DNA from: Cervus elaphus
Taxonomy: Eukaryota > Chordata > Mammalia > Artiodactyla > Cervidae
Assembly (NCBI RefSeq): GCF_910594005.1
Contig: NC_057848.1
Span: 56,375,616 to 56,439,615, forward strand
Direction: 5' to 3'
DNA length: 64,000 nt
Made by a program: the position numbers and the translations under genes. The notes under the pieces were generated by a model. The model was not told the DNA's origin. It saw only the letters and a list, made by a program, of their open reading frames with translations, and did not search any database. Below are positions 1-11,595 of the stretch, piece by piece; the first letter of the stretch is position 1; the number at the start of each line of letters is the position of its first letter.

Positions 1-1213
1 TTTTCTTTCAAGGAGCAAGCATCTTTTAATTTCATGCATGCAGTCACCATCTGCAGTGATTTGGGAGCCCAAGAAAATAAAGTCTGTCACTGTTTCCATT
101 GTTTCCCCATTGATTTGCCATGAAGTGATGGGACCAGATGCCATGATCTTAGTTTTCTGAATGTTGAGTTTTAAGCCAGCTTTTTCACTCTCCTCTTTTA
201 CCTTCATCAAGAGGCTCTTTAGTTCCCCTTCACTTTCTGCCATAAGGGTGGTGTCATCTGCATATCTGAGGTTATTGTTATTTCTCCCGGCAATCTTGAT
301 TCCAACTTGTGCTTGCTCCAGTCCAGCATTTCTCATTCTGTACTCTGCATATCAGTTAAATAAACAGGGTGACAATATACAGGCTTGATGTACTCCTTTG
401 TGAATTTTGAACCAGTCCATTGTTCCATGTCCAGTTCTAACTATTGCTTCTTGACCTGCATATAGGTTTCATAGGAGGCAGGTAAGGTGGTCTGGTATTC
501 TCAAGTCTTTAAGAATTTTCCAGTTTGTTGTGATCCACACAGTCAAAGGCTTTAGCATAATCAATGAAGCAGTAGATGTTTTTCTGGAATTCTCTTGCAT
601 TTTCTGTGGTCCAATAGATGTTGGCAATTTGGTCTCTGGTTTCTCTGCCTATTCTAAATCCAGCTTGTACATCTGGAAGTTCTTGGTTCACATACTATTG
701 AAACATATATTGAAGGATTTGAACATTACTTTGCTAGCATGTGAAATGAGTGCAATTGTGTGGTAGTTTGAACATTCTTTGGCACTGACTTTCTTTGGAA
801 TTGGAATGAAAACCGACCTTTTCCAGTCATGTGGCCACTGCTGAGTTTTACAAATTTGCTGGCATATTGAGTGCAGCACTTTTACAGCATCATCTTTTAG
901 GATTTGAAATAGCTCAGCTGGAATTCCATCACCTCCACTAGCTTTGTTTGTAGTGATGCTTCCTAAGGCCCACTTGACTTCACACTCCAGGATGTCTGGC
1001 TCTAGGTGAGCAATCACACCATCATGGTTATCTGGATCATTAAGATCTTTTTTGTATAGTTCTGTGTTCTTGCCACCTTTTCTTAATATCTTCTCCTTCT
1101 GTTAGGTCCATACCATTTCTGTCCTTTTTTTGTGCCTATCTTTACATGAAATGTTCCCTTGGTATCTCTAATTTTCTTGAAGAGATCTCTACTCTGTTCC
1201 ATTTTATTGTTTA
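1..1213 (-). mobile_element. BovB (RTE-type) LINE, 5'-truncated, cut by the window start
   Basis: Minus-strand translation gives BovB reverse transcriptase in broken frames. NKASGGDGIPAELFQ and FIPIPKK lie in 1017-688. DVQAGFRIGRETRDQIANIY and FIDYAKAFDCVDHNK lie in 691-509. A YADD-coding stretch lies near 255-275. The frames are offset, so the copy is dead. The right edge (the element's 5' side) ends in an AT-rich tract near 1210. The 3' end lies outside the window, so no target duplication can be checked. Confidence 0.95.
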
Positions 1214-1270
1214 ATTATATTTAATTATATTAATATATTAATAATATATTAATATATTATATATAAAAAT
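1200..1270. repeat. AT-rich low-complexity tract
   Basis: TTAAT/ATATT units abut the truncated end of the BovB copy. This is simple-sequence DNA with no coding content. Confidence 0.8.
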
Positions 1271-2239
1271 ATTTCCAATGAAATTAGAGGAAGGAGAAGA
1301 AAGAAAAAAGAAATAAATCTTTGGTGTATATTGTCGATATACACCCATAGCATTATAGACAACATCAGATATTTATTTTAGCTCAGTATATCTCAGACAG
1401 TAGGTCAATGACAACTTGTAACATCTCTTGGTTCTAATGTGAAGTTTTTTTATTACAAGGGATAAAAAGGAATCCCATGTTTGGATTTTGTCCACTAAAT
1501 AAATTTGTTTTTGTGAACCATAATTCTTGATACACACAAGTTTACTTTGAAAGACATTTTGTAAAATCCTCCTTTCACTTATGGCTTTTAAAATATGTTT
1601 TTTAAATGGTGAATCTTATACTAGTTTAACTTCTGTTTTGTCCAGTATGATGCTGGTTCTTAATTGCAAGATTGATAATGCATTAATGCTTATGCTGTAT
1701 AGTCTTAATGCTGTATTTCATGTGTGAGCCTAGAATGAAGAAAATTCTGAAAATGGAGAAGTCAAACCAAAAAAATGAATAAAAATGATGTCTAATAACT
1801 CGACTATTAATTCATTTAACATGTATTGGACACCCGAGCACCAGATACCCAAAGCTAGGCCATTTTATGGAAATATAATTTTAACTTTCTTGCAATCAGG
1901 AATACTCTTATTTTGTACCCCATTAATGGCCAGATAGTATATCCTTGAAAAAAGTTTCTATTTGTCTAATACTAGAAGCCTAGTTCAAACTCATAATTGT
2001 TGAATGAGCTATTCTGGTGCACTGAGGATTAACCCATTTCCATATTATATTACATTGTTAGGTAAAAAAGAAAGCAGGAGATAAAACTGCATGTATACTA
2101 CAATTACAAAAGGGTAAAATATGCATATGAAAATAGCCCAGAAATCAATAAAAATAATAATAGCTGTGTTGAAATAGTGGCATTATGGGCGGTTTTTATT
2201 TTCTCTGTTTTTCAAATCTTTTGTAATATATTATTTTCA
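1271..2239. other. AT-rich intergenic DNA, nothing recognised
   Basis: I see no frame of useful length, no recognisable repeat family and no structured RNA here. It may be unique sequence or very old repeat. Confidence 0.5.
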
Positions 2240-2610
2240 TAATTAAAAAAATAGAGGCAGTAGACAGGAACAGACATTTCACAAAAGAGGAAATTCAACT
2301 AGTAAGCAAACATAAAAAAATTTTGCACTCACTAGAAAAAGAATATATATATATATTAAAACATCACTGCATTGCAATTCTTCACCTAATTGGCAAAACA
2401 ACTTCTTTTAAAAATAAAGCTTAACCCATGGCTGATTCATGTCAATGTATGGCAAAAACCACTGCAACATTGTAAAGTAATTAGCCTCCAATTAAATAAA
2501 TAAATTAATTTTAAAATAAATAAATAAATAATAAAGCTTAAATGTCATCGAGGATACAGGAAAACAGTGCTCTTATACATTATAGATGGCACTATAATTG
2601 GTTTGATCCT
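2240..2610 (+). mobile_element. Old L1 fragment (ORF2 C-terminal region)
   Basis: The text resembles the end of L1 ORF2 (...ACATTTCACAAAAGAGGAAATTC...), resuming after 2541 with ...GTGCTCTTATACATTATAGATGG. It is diverged and interrupted by the young L1 tail at 2425-2529. The subfamily cannot be assigned by eye. Confidence 0.65.
2425..2529 (+). mobile_element. Very short L1 3'-end insertion (ruminant L1 tail)
   Basis: About 105 bp match the last part of the L1 that ends at 12660 (CATGGCTGATTCATGTCAAT ... GTAATTAGCCTCC), followed by an A/T-rich tail. It lies between 12-bp direct repeats AATAAAGCTTAA at 2413-2424 and 2530-2541, the expected target-site duplication. It sits inside an older L1. 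Confidence 0.85.
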
Positions 2611-2611
2611 T

Positions 2612-2836
2612 GTTGTGGGTTGAACCGTGTATCCCTAAAATTCATACATTGAAATCCTCACCCTTAATGTAGCCTTATATATGGAAATAAGATTGTTGCA
2701 GATGCAATTAGTTAAGTTAGGATGACATGATGCTGGAGTATGGTGGGCCCCGAATCCAATATGACTAGCATCCTTAGGAAAGGGGGAAATTAAATTTTTG
2801 TTGTTTAAACCACCTAATTTGTGGTATTTTGTTATG
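2612..2836 (+). mobile_element. MLT1-like (MaLR) LTR, internally deleted
   Basis: It starts with the typical GGGTTGAACCGTGTATCCC block, passes through GTGGGCCCCGAATCCAATATG, then jumps to the terminal TTGTTTAAACCACCTAATTT. The middle of the LTR is missing. The fuller copy at 48459-48888 shows the same blocks in order. The family name is tentative. Confidence 0.65.
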
Positions 2837-2839
2837 TAA

Positions 2840-3200
2840 GCCCTCAGTTCAGTTTAGTCACTCAGTCCTGTCCAACTCTTTGCGACCCCATGAACCGCAG
2901 CACGCCAGGCCTCCCTGTCCATCACCAACTGCTGGAGTCTACCCAAACCCATGTCCATTGCATTGGTGATGCCATCCAACCATCTCATCCTCTGTCGTTC
3001 CCTTCTCCTCCCACCCTCAATCTTTCCCAGCATCAGGGTCTTTTCAAATGAGTTAGCTCTTCGCATCAGGTGGCCCAAGTATTGGAGTTTCAGCTTCAGC
3101 ATCAGTCCTTCCAATGAACACCCAGGACTGATCTCCTTTAGGATGGACTGGTTGGATCTCCTTGCAGTCCATGGGACTCTCAAGAGTCTTCTCAAACACA
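2840..3200 (-). mobile_element. BovB LINE 3' end, 5'-truncated
   Basis: The left edge is the BovB 3' terminus (CAGTTCAGTTTAGTCACTCAG on the plus strand). The minus frame 3225-2854 reads the C-terminal region RRLLRVPWTARRSNQSILKE and ends KSWTGLSD. No clear target duplication is visible. Confidence 0.93.
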
Positions 3201-3690
3201 GAAAGCTAATAAAACCCTTATACAATTAAAATAGCAAAAATATATTTATATGTTATATAGTGTGTAATATATTTATATTTGTATATATAAGTTCAAATCA
3301 TATGTGTTCAACTATGCATAAAAATAATGTGATGAAACTGATTTTTTCTTTCTCTTCTACCATTTTATTTAATGTGTCTGTTTTATAATGAAAGGAAAAT
3401 TAATAAAATGTAAAAATAAGAACAAATTTTTAATTCCCTTACCAATTAATTCAGGGACTAGTAATTGAGAAATGTATTTATTTAGTCTCTGAAGGACATT
3501 TCAGTTCTGAAATTTTTAATTCTGCAAAATAGTTTTCTTGTTGGTGTATTAATATTTCTTGTAGGTTAAAAAACCTTCCAAGGATATATGGATGAAAATT
3601 CAATCAGAACCTCATTGCTAAAAAGGATTCAAGTCAAATACACAACTGCAGAAATTGCAGGATTCATTGAATTCCCTGTATCATCCCTGA
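3201..3690. other. AT-rich DNA without recognised features
   Basis: TATA-rich low complexity at about 3237-3290, then ordinary AT-rich sequence. No gene is seen. Confidence 0.5.
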
Positions 3691-3699
3691 CAGATGCTC

Positions 3700-3930
3700 A
3701 TCTGGCCTCTGCCCAAGTACTTCCAATGATAGGGAGGTCACTGCTTTTCCAATTAGGCCATGCAATTGTTGCATAGCAGTTATAGCTAGAAGTCGTCAGT
3801 GTATTAAGCTGAATTCTGCTTCTCCTTATTGTGCCCAGGGTTTCCTTTGGAACAACACAAAATAAATTTATTACCCAATTTATATGGCTCCCTTTTAAAT
3901 ATAAGAAGCCTTTTGAGGGCAAATATTTAA
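3700..3930 (+). repeat. Possible CR1/L3-type ancient repeat
   Basis: The order ...TATTAAGCTGAATTCTGC... TTTGGAACAACACAAAATAA... resembles the 3' region of mammalian CR1/L3-class repeats. It is strongly diverged, so only class-level assignment is offered. Confidence 0.35.
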
Positions 3931-4054
3931 TTCCTGATATTATTCCTTGTCTGATATTGTTTCCAGATATAAACTGAACAAAGCAGATTAGTGTGGAACA
4001 GTTACCACAGCTGATCTAGAACAAGGCTAAATGCTAAAAATGTATTATTGCTAC

Positions 4055-4225
4055 TAAATACTTTTCCAGGCTCTTTACATATATTATTTTGGTTCTCTCA
4101 ATTATCTTGCATTATTATTAGTCATATTTTACAAATAACAAAAATGGAGGCACCAAGAAGTAACTTGCCTAACTAAGATCACAGAGTCTAAGCCGAGACC
4201 AGTTGACGTCCAAAGCCCTTTCTCT
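4055..4225 (-). repeat. MIR SINE fragment
   Basis: Antisense MIR pattern: CTCTTTACATATATTAT, then TTTTACAAATAACAAAAATGG, AAGTAACTTGCC and TCACAGAGTCTAAGCC. This corresponds to the conserved MIR core. Confidence 0.7.
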
Positions 4226-4261
4226 CAACCAGCTCTTAATATGCATTTCTGGAATGTGTGT

Positions 4262-4985
4262 TTAATAAATTCTTGTTGAATGAAGGAAGGATTTATATAT
4301 TTACTTGTTTAGTAATTTTTTGGCCTTGTCCTAATCTTGGCACTTACAGAATTAACAGTGAACTGAAATCACCAGATGCTTGTCATATAAGCTGACATCC
4401 TAAACAACCTTAGCCCACATCTCATTAACCTCAATGCAAAAAAACATACATTTCTCTCTATTACATTTCACTTGTTTGTGGCTTATCATTACAGCCTGTT
4501 GAACTAGTTCTGAATCCTGTCATATGGTGCTCTCCTATCTTTGTATAATCACAAATTTGCTAAACACACCTCCAATAATTCTGCAGTTTGAAAAAGAAAA
4601 AAAAATTTTTAATTCCTAATTTTCTATGACATCAACTATTGCTTTGATAGCTACACATTTAATGAATAAAATAAAAGTAATGACAATAGGAAAGCATACC
4701 CTGTAATTCAGTTTTAATTATTTCATGTTGATATTCAGCCCTAATGGGACTGAAGCTATGAAATTTTAGTGTAGTGCTTGGAAACTGAGAGAGCGACTTC
4801 ACCTAATGCAATATAGGAACCATCAACTTTATGTAGGATGTCTGGATGCGACTAATAGAAAACTGAACCCGAACTGGCTTCAACAATTGTCAGCTTATTA
4901 AATCATATGACAAGGAAAACAGATATAAAGCACTGTCAGCAATTCACAGGTTCAACAATATTATCAAGTATTCATTCTTTCCATT
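4262..4985. other. No gene or clear repeat
   Basis: AT-rich intergenic DNA. I recognise nothing functional. Confidence 0.5.
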
Positions 4986-4989
4986 TTCC

Positions 4990-5235
4990 TACTCTGAGGT
5001 TCTCTTTGTCTGCTACTGTTCTCATAGCTGCAGAATGGTTACAACACCTCCAGACACTATGTCCTCAAACAATTTCCAAAGGCCAGGAAAGAGGACATTC
5101 TTTTCTGGTGCTTCTTTCTAAGACTGAGATAAAGACTTCCCAAAAGGTCCCCAACAGACTTTTCCATTTGTGTCATTATCAGAATCAAATCACATGTCCT
5201 TGCATAAGCCTGTCATTAACAAGGATAATGGAATT
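4990..5235. repeat. Probable old mammalian repeat, family unknown
   Basis: The block around GAGGACATTCTTTTCTGGTGC and the downstream CATGTCCTTGCATAAGCC looks like a familiar old interspersed repeat. I cannot name the family. The long plus frame across it (4907-5281) has no protein character. Confidence 0.35.
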
Positions 5236-5239
5236 CTCA

Positions 5240-6380
5240 TGGCTGCAGAATGGGGAAAATATTTGCAAAAGACACATCTGATAAAAAGGACTATTATATC
5301 AAATATATGATGAACACTTACAACTCAGTAAGAAAACAAGCAACCTGTAAAAAAAAAAAATGGGTCAAAGACCTTAACAGGCACCTCAACAAAGAAGATA
5401 TACAGATGGCAAGTAAGCATATGAAAAGATGCTCCACAGCATATGTATTCAGGGAAATGTTAAATTAAAACAACAAGATACCAGTACACTCCTATTAGAA
5501 CAGCCAAAATCCAGAACACTGACAACACCCAGTGCTGGCCAGGATGTGGAACAATAGGAACTCTCATTCACAGCTGAGGGAAATGTAAAATGGTATAGCC
5601 ATTTTGATGATTTCTTATAAAACGAAACATATTCTTTGTTGCCATAAAATCCAGCAATCTCCCCGCTTGATATTCACCCAAAGGAGTTGAAAATTTTTGT
5701 CCACACAAAAACTTCTGCACAATATTTATAGCAACTTGCCTCCTAATTGCCAAAACTTGGAAGTAACCAGGATGTCCTTCGGTAGGTGAATGGATGCATA
5801 AACCGTGGTTCATCTAGACATTGGACTATGTGATGCTAAAAAGTAATAAATGACCAGGCCATGAGCAGAAATGGGGAAACTCAGATGCATATTGCTAAGT
5901 GAAGACACTCTGAAAAGGCTACATACCGGATGATGCCAATTATGTGACATTCTGGAGAAAGGAAAACTATGAAGATATTACAAAGATCAGTCAAGAATTG
6001 GGGGTCAGAGAGGGATGACTAGGCAGAGCACAGAAGATTTTTAGGGCAGTGAAAATACTCTGTATGATACCATGATTATGGATATGTGTCATTAAGCATT
6101 TGTCCAAATGCACAGAATGTTCAACACCAAGAGTGAATGGTAATGTAAACTATGGACTTTAGCTGATAATGATGTGACAACATAGGTTCAACAATTGTAA
6201 CAAATGTACCATGCTGGAGGGGATGTGGGTAACAGGGGAGGAGTGGGAGGGAGGCGGTGCATAGGTGGGAGCAGAGGTAAACAAAAAAATCTCTGTACCT
6301 ATTGCAGTGAATCTGTCACTGGCAAAGGCCATTAACAATTCCCAGGAAATAAAAATAGAATCTAGGTAATAAAACAAAGT
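5240..6380 (+). mobile_element. Old L1 3' portion (ORF2 end plus 3' UTR)
   Basis: ORF2-like text is readable (WVKDLNRHLNKEDIQMASKHMKRC at 5358-5430). It is followed by the decayed cysteine-rich end and an L1M-type 3' UTR (GGATGATGCCAATTATGTGA, ...ACAACATAGGTTCAACAATT). Many indels are present, so it is inactive. Confidence 0.8.
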
Positions 6381-6394
6381 CTAGCCCTTTTTTT

Positions 6395-6905
6395 TTCTTC
6401 TCTTGTCCTTTGTGCTTAGTCTAGTTTCACCTGTTCCTGGGGGGGTGCCTTGCATCCGGCACTTCAGAACAGAGTCCTAGTGTGAAATGGCTGTGCCTGA
6501 TGCCTCAGCTTAGCGGGCCCTGTGCAGAAGCGCTGTACATGAGGTTGCAACCCAAGATGGTGGCAGCAGACTAGATGCCGATAATGTTGCACGCGACACT
6601 GCAATCCAAGATGGCGGTGGCAGGCCAAGTGCAGAAGCGTTGCGCCCAGCACTTGGATCTGGATTGAGTGCTATGAGCAGCACAACTACGCCCCACTCGT
6701 GAGAAATCCTGGCCCTTGCCCACTGACAAAGCCCTATAAAGCATCCCTGCCCACAGACGTGTGCTCTACAGTACAAGCTCGCACCTCTCCACCCTGATGA
6801 GAGCATTCCTTTGCTTTCTTTGCCTCTTAACTGAACTTGGTCTCCTTCTGTTGGCTCCAGGGGCACTGAGCAGGAAGACCGTTGTTGGAGCCCAGCTAGA
6901 GAGAG
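6395..6905 (+). mobile_element. Candidate solo LTR of an ERV-type element
   Basis: The segment looks like a plus-strand LTR. It has a GC-richer U3-like part with tandem 54-bp units, then a TATA-like CCTATAAAGC at about 6731-6740, then a CT-rich R/U5-like stretch (TTTGCTTTCTTTGCCTCTTA). Composition contrasts with the AT-rich flanks. I see no internal retroviral genes. Edges and family are uncertain, and an unrelated repeat or a processed copy is possible. Confidence 0.5.
6523..6652 (+). repeat. 54-bp tandem repeat with YY1-like motifs
   Basis: Two full units (6523-6576 and 6577-6630) and a partial third (6631-6652). Units one and three start GCAGAAGCG. Units one and two each carry a YY1-type core, AAGATGGTGGC at 6554-6564 and AAGATGGCGGT at 6608-6618, exactly one period apart. 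Confidence 0.8.
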
Positions 6906-8864
6906 TCGATAATAAATCTAAAACTGCTCTAACAAAATAAAATAAGTTTTAATTAAAACATTTACCAAGGCCAGCTTAGCTGGGTTACAGACTGAGCTAG
7001 AAGGGACCAAGCCTCTGTTGAAACCTACAGTGCCTACAGTACAAGTGGGGTTCTGTTATCGTGGAAGAGGTGGTGATGGTAGGCAATCAACGGTGTCTGC
7101 AAATGTACCAGGATATACTGACACTTTAAAATGTGGGATGAACAGATAACATCCAGATGTACTTGCATGATTATATATAGTTAGATACTATTTGGCAGTT
7201 GAATAAACTATTAAAACCCAAGCCCATTGGAAAAACTAATGCAGTGGTCTAGTTGGTGGACATGATCATGGATGAAAAGTGGAGCTGATCTCAAAATGCT
7301 ATAAATAAATTACCACATATTTCATCCATTCAACAAAGATCGGATCAAAATAGGAAGGAAAATTTCTTTCCAAAAATCCAAGTAGAATTCAGTAAATGCA
7401 CAACAATGAAGTATCATGATTTTGCATTTATTCCATAGATAAATAAACAATATACTTCAGGCTTCCTTATGTTTATACAAGTATATTCCATAGTTTCTTT
7501 GATGTCTTCAGTATAAAGGCATGCTAATACCAGTTTTTAATAAGGAGTAAGAGTGATATAGTGAATATTTCATTTTCAGGAGTTGGCAAAAAGATTATTT
7601 TTAAGTTTACTTCAAAGGAAAAGGATGAAATAATAAAAGATGAAAGACTGATTCATGTTCTCAGTGCTAGTTAATTCAGAAGACTCCACAGTCCCATTTT
7701 TATCTGCTGACTGCAATCTTTCTAAGATAACTGATCTAGGTTTCTGTTTTATTGCATCTGCTGTCACTCACTGCATTGTTTACCAGATTAGAAGTGTTTG
7801 ATATAAGTTTATGTACTAGGTATAATTTCAATATGTCATCCAGTCTTTTTTCATCTTTCACTGTCAGTTTATGGCTTAAAATTGCCTCTCCAGGAAATCT
7901 TAATTCACTATTATCTAACTGCTGCATTAAAAAATAATGAGGGAGGGACTTCATCACCTACCATTTCAAACATAATTCCATAAACCCTACACACTCAGAG
8001 CTACAGCATGATTAGTTTGGTTGGATTTTAAATTATCGAGTCCAATATATAACAGTTTTACAAAAACTACAGTTCAAGTCCATGAACCAAATTCATTACC
8101 TAGAATTAGGAAAACAGGAAGTATTTCTAAAAGAATTCTAAAGACATCAGTGGTATTCACAGGATCAGATGGATGAGTACAATATTATCAAATCCAATAG
8201 CAGATAGAAAAGTGTCCTTATTTGGTGGGACTGGTACGTTTTGTGTTTGTGACAAAGTAAAACAGACAATAAATACAAGTCCAAGTACCTGCTACACAGC
8301 TAACAGAAGGGACATTTAGCCATGTGCCCTGGAGAGTACATATGCCTCAACCATAAATCAGGAGGACATACTAGAGCAAGTGCAGAGAAGGAAGCTTGTT
8401 TTTCATAGAGTGAAGTCAGAAAATCTACAAGAGGGGATGGCCCATGAAATTCAAGGAATAGAGCAATGATATCTCAGAAAGTAACAATTTGGTTCAGAAG
8501 TTTCTAAGAAGCTGTGGTGAGTAATGCATTACTCAGAAGCCGTTAACCCACAATTCCCCCTGAAGACAAGTCTGCTGGGAGTCCCCCTCAATCTCCCATC
8601 AAGTTACAGAGCAGGGACTTTTGTGTTTAAATTCAAACAAGTTTATCAAGACCATGGTGGTTCAGGAAATAGGCAACAAAGGAAAGTACAATAAATAAAG
8701 TGCTCTTCACAATGAAATTTGTCATACTTTTCGAGAAAAGTAACTATCAAAAGAATTTTGCATAATACCTTACCCCAGGGGGTTGAAATCAAAGTTTTCA
8801 CAAATTCTTAATCTTCCTACAAAGTTAGAAAAGAAGGTGTAGCACATCGCAGTACAAGAGAGCA
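6906..8864. other. AT-rich DNA, no gene recognised
   Basis: Nearly 2 kb in which I recognise no coding frame, young repeat or RNA structure. The longest frames are short and lack protein-like composition. Confidence 0.5.
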
Positions 8865-8867
8865 ACA

Positions 8868-9030
8868 TCATTCATTCATTCAATAAGCATGTATTTAGTA
8901 CCTACTATGTGTAAAATTTTGTGTAAACATAGAGGATACAGAATCAAAGAAGACACTGATGTTGGCCCCCAAGAGGTATGTTGGAGGGAGATAGGCAAAT
9001 AAACTCATGATTCCAATCAAGTGTAGGGAA
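8868..9030 (+). repeat. L2/MIR-class ancient repeat
   Basis: TTCATTCAATAAGCATGTAT followed by TTAGTACCTACTATGTG and GAGGATACAGAATC is the common 'tissue of many loci' L2-type 3' text. It appears to resume at 9706-9780 after the insertion at 9290-9705. Confidence 0.6.
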
Positions 9031-9289
9031 CCCTAGGGTGTATCCGTGTAGAGGTTACCCCCATCTTCATTCTATTCCCTCCTGGCATCCTTTCTCATCT
9101 ATTCCCCCAAAATGTATAGATGAAAGTAGAAAATGGTAGGAAAAGGAAAGATAGAGAGGCTTATGAAATGAGCAGAGGATAGCTAAATCAGCCAGAAATC
9201 CAGAATGCACGAAATTGACCACTTCTCGTTTTGTCAACAAATAAATTCCAAGGCGGCGGGGCGGGGGAGCAGAAACCTTACAATTAAAG

Positions 9290-9705
9290 AGGTTTAAAAA
9301 CCATAATAATCAAATGTAATGTGTGAAGTTTGCCTAGATCTTTATTCAAACAAATCAAAAACTATAGGACACAGAGAAAATTTAACACTATCTGGATATT
9401 TGATATTAAAGAGTCATTGTCAATTTTTTTTAAGTGGAAAATCGTATTGGAGTTGTGCCTTTTTTTGAATTCTTATCTCTTAGAGACTCTTAGCAAAGTA
9501 TTTACAGATGAAGTGATAGGATGGTAGAGATTTGCTTTCAAATGATCTAACAGGGGGGCAGGGAATGTGGCAGGCTTTAGAATAAACATAATTGACTATA
9601 TGTTAAAATTTTTTGAAGCTAGGAGACAGTTACATGGTAGTTCATCATATTATTCTCTTTACTTTTGTGTATGTTTGAAATATTCCATATTAAATAAGTC
9701 ATCTT
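9290..9705 (+). mobile_element. Old L1-like 3' UTR fragment
   Basis: It ends with TATTCTCTTTACTTTTGTGT, ATGTTTGAAATATTCC, a widely dispersed old non-LTR 3' end. Family assignment is tentative. Confidence 0.45.
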
Positions 9706-9838
9706 AGGGAGTCAGAGGAGGCTTCCCAAAGGAAAGTTGAAGTGAGTTTTGAAGGTGGACAAGAGCTATCTAGCTGGAAAAAAAATGCCATCCTCTCATT
9801 TCAAAGAACTTAAATATAATAACACCTTAAAAAAAATA

Positions 9839-10559
9839 CTTCTTCTTTTCCTATCTGGATTCCTTTTATTTCTTTTTCTGCTCTGATTGCTGTGGCCAAC
9901 ACTTCCAAAACTATGTTGAATAGTAGTGGTGAGAGTGGGCACCCTTGTCTTGTTCCTGACTTTAAGGGAAATGCTTTCAATTTTTCACCACTGAGGATAG
10001 TGTTTGCTGTGGGTTTGTCATATATAGCTTTTATTATGTTGAGGTATGTTCCTTCTATGCCTGCTTTCTGGAGAGTTTTTATCATAAATGGATGTTGAAT
10101 TTTGTCAAAGGCTTTCTCTGCATCTATTGAGATAATCATATGGTTTTTATCTTTCAATTTGTTAATGTGGTGTATTACATTGATTGATTTGTGGATATTA
10201 AAGAATCCTTGCATTCCTGGGATAAAGCCCACTTGGCCATGATGTATGATCTTTTTAATATGTTGTTGGATTCTGTTTGCTAGAATTTTGTTAAGGATTT
10301 TTGCATCTATGTTCATCAGTGATATTGGCCTGTAGTTTTCTTTTTTTTGTGTGGCATCTTTGTCTGGTTTTGGTATTAGGGTGATGGTGGCCTCATAGAA
10401 TGAGTTTGGAAGTTTGCCTTCTTCTGCAATTTTCTGGAAGAGTTTGAGTAAGATAGGTGTTATCTCTTCTCTAAATTTTTGGTAGAACTCAGCTGTGAAG
10501 CCATCTGGTCCTGCGCTTTTGTTTGCTGGAAGATTTCTGATTAGAGTTTTGACTTCCAT
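9839..10559 (-). pseudogene. L1 ORF2 fragment: N-terminal half of reverse transcriptase
   Basis: About 240 codons read without a stop on the minus strand. The product would be the first half of L1 ORF2p RT, the enzyme that copies L1 RNA at a nicked chromosomal target. Visible blocks are NKSAGPDGFTAEFYQKF, ATITLIPKPDKD, NYRPISLMNIDAKILNKIL, the motif-A region MIISIDAEKAFDKIQ, and SGTRQGCPLSPLLFN. The endonuclease domain upstream is absent because the element is 5'-truncated. The YADD-equivalent FADD is on the other strand at about 10594-10611. The open frame reflects recent insertion, not function. Confidence 0.92.
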
Positions 10560-10587
10560 GCTTGTGGTGGGTCTGTTAAGATCTTCT
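9839..10587 (-). mobile_element. L1 with twin-priming inversion: inverted 5' segment
   Basis: This is the 5' part of a truncated L1, reversed relative to the rest at 10588-12665. Its frame ends ...KGIQIGKEEV at the left edge. The other segment starts in SLFADDMIL, the next block of the same reverse transcriptase, so one ORF2 was cut within the RT domain and its 5' half flipped. That is the signature of twin priming during target-primed reverse transcription. Confidence 0.93.
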
Positions 10588-11595
10588 ATTCACTGTTTGC
10601 AGATGACATGATCCTCTACATAGAAAACCCTAAAGACTCTACCAGAAAATTACTAGAGCTAATCAATGAATACAGTAATGTTGCAGGATATAAAATTAAC
10701 ACAGAGAAATCCCTTGCATTCCTATACACTAACAATGAGAAAACAGAAAGAGAAATTAAGGAAACAATTCCATTCACCATTGCAACAAAAAGAATAAAAT
10801 ACTTAGGAGTATATCTACCTAAAGAAACGAAAGACTTATATATAGAAAACTCTGAAACACTGATGAAAGAAATCAAAGAGGACACAAATAGATGGAGAAA
10901 TATACCGTGTTCATGGATTGGAAGAATCAATATTGTGAAAATGACTATACTACCCAAAGCAATCTATAGATTCAATGCAATCCCTATCAAGTTACCAACG
11001 GTATTTTTCACAGAACTAGAACAAATAAATTCACAATTTGTATGGAAATACAAAAAACCTCGAATAGCCAAAGCAATCTTGAGAAAGAAGAATGGAACTG
11101 GAGGAATCAACCTGCCTGACTTCAGACTCTACTACAAAGCCACAGTCATCAAGACAGTATGGTACTGGCACAAAGACAGAAATATAGATCAATGGAACAG
11201 AATAGAAAGCCCAGAGATAAATCCACGTACCTGTGGACACCTTATCTTTGACAAAGGAGGCAAGGATATACAATGGAAAAAAAAACAACCTTTTTAACAA
11301 GCGGTGCTGGGAAAACTGGTCAACCACTTGTAAAAGAATGAAACCAGAACACTTTCTAACACCATACACAAAAATAAACTCAAAATGGATTAAAGATCTA
11401 AATGTAAGAACAGAAAGTATAAAACTCCTAGAGGAGAACATAGGCAAAACACTCTCCAACATGAATCACAGCAGGATCCTCTATGACCCACCTCCCAGAA
11501 TATTGGAAATAAAAGCAAAAATAAACAAATGGGACCTAATTAAAATTAAAAGCTTCTGCACATCAAAGGAAACTATAAGCAAGGTGAAAAGATAG
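10588..11595 (+). pseudogene. L1 ORF2 fragment: RT motif C onward, frameshifted
   Basis: Translation starts SLFADDMILYIENPKDSTRK (catalytic FADD) and continues through YLGVYLPKETKDLY, SWIGRINIVKMTILPKAIYR and GGINLPDFRLYYKA. The frame breaks in an A-run near 11276-11285 and continues one frame over (NLFNKRCWENWSTTCKRMKP). It then meets an amber codon at 11593-11595, where related copies have a glutamine codon, probably a C-to-T change. The fragment cannot encode working ORF2p. Confidence 0.9.
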
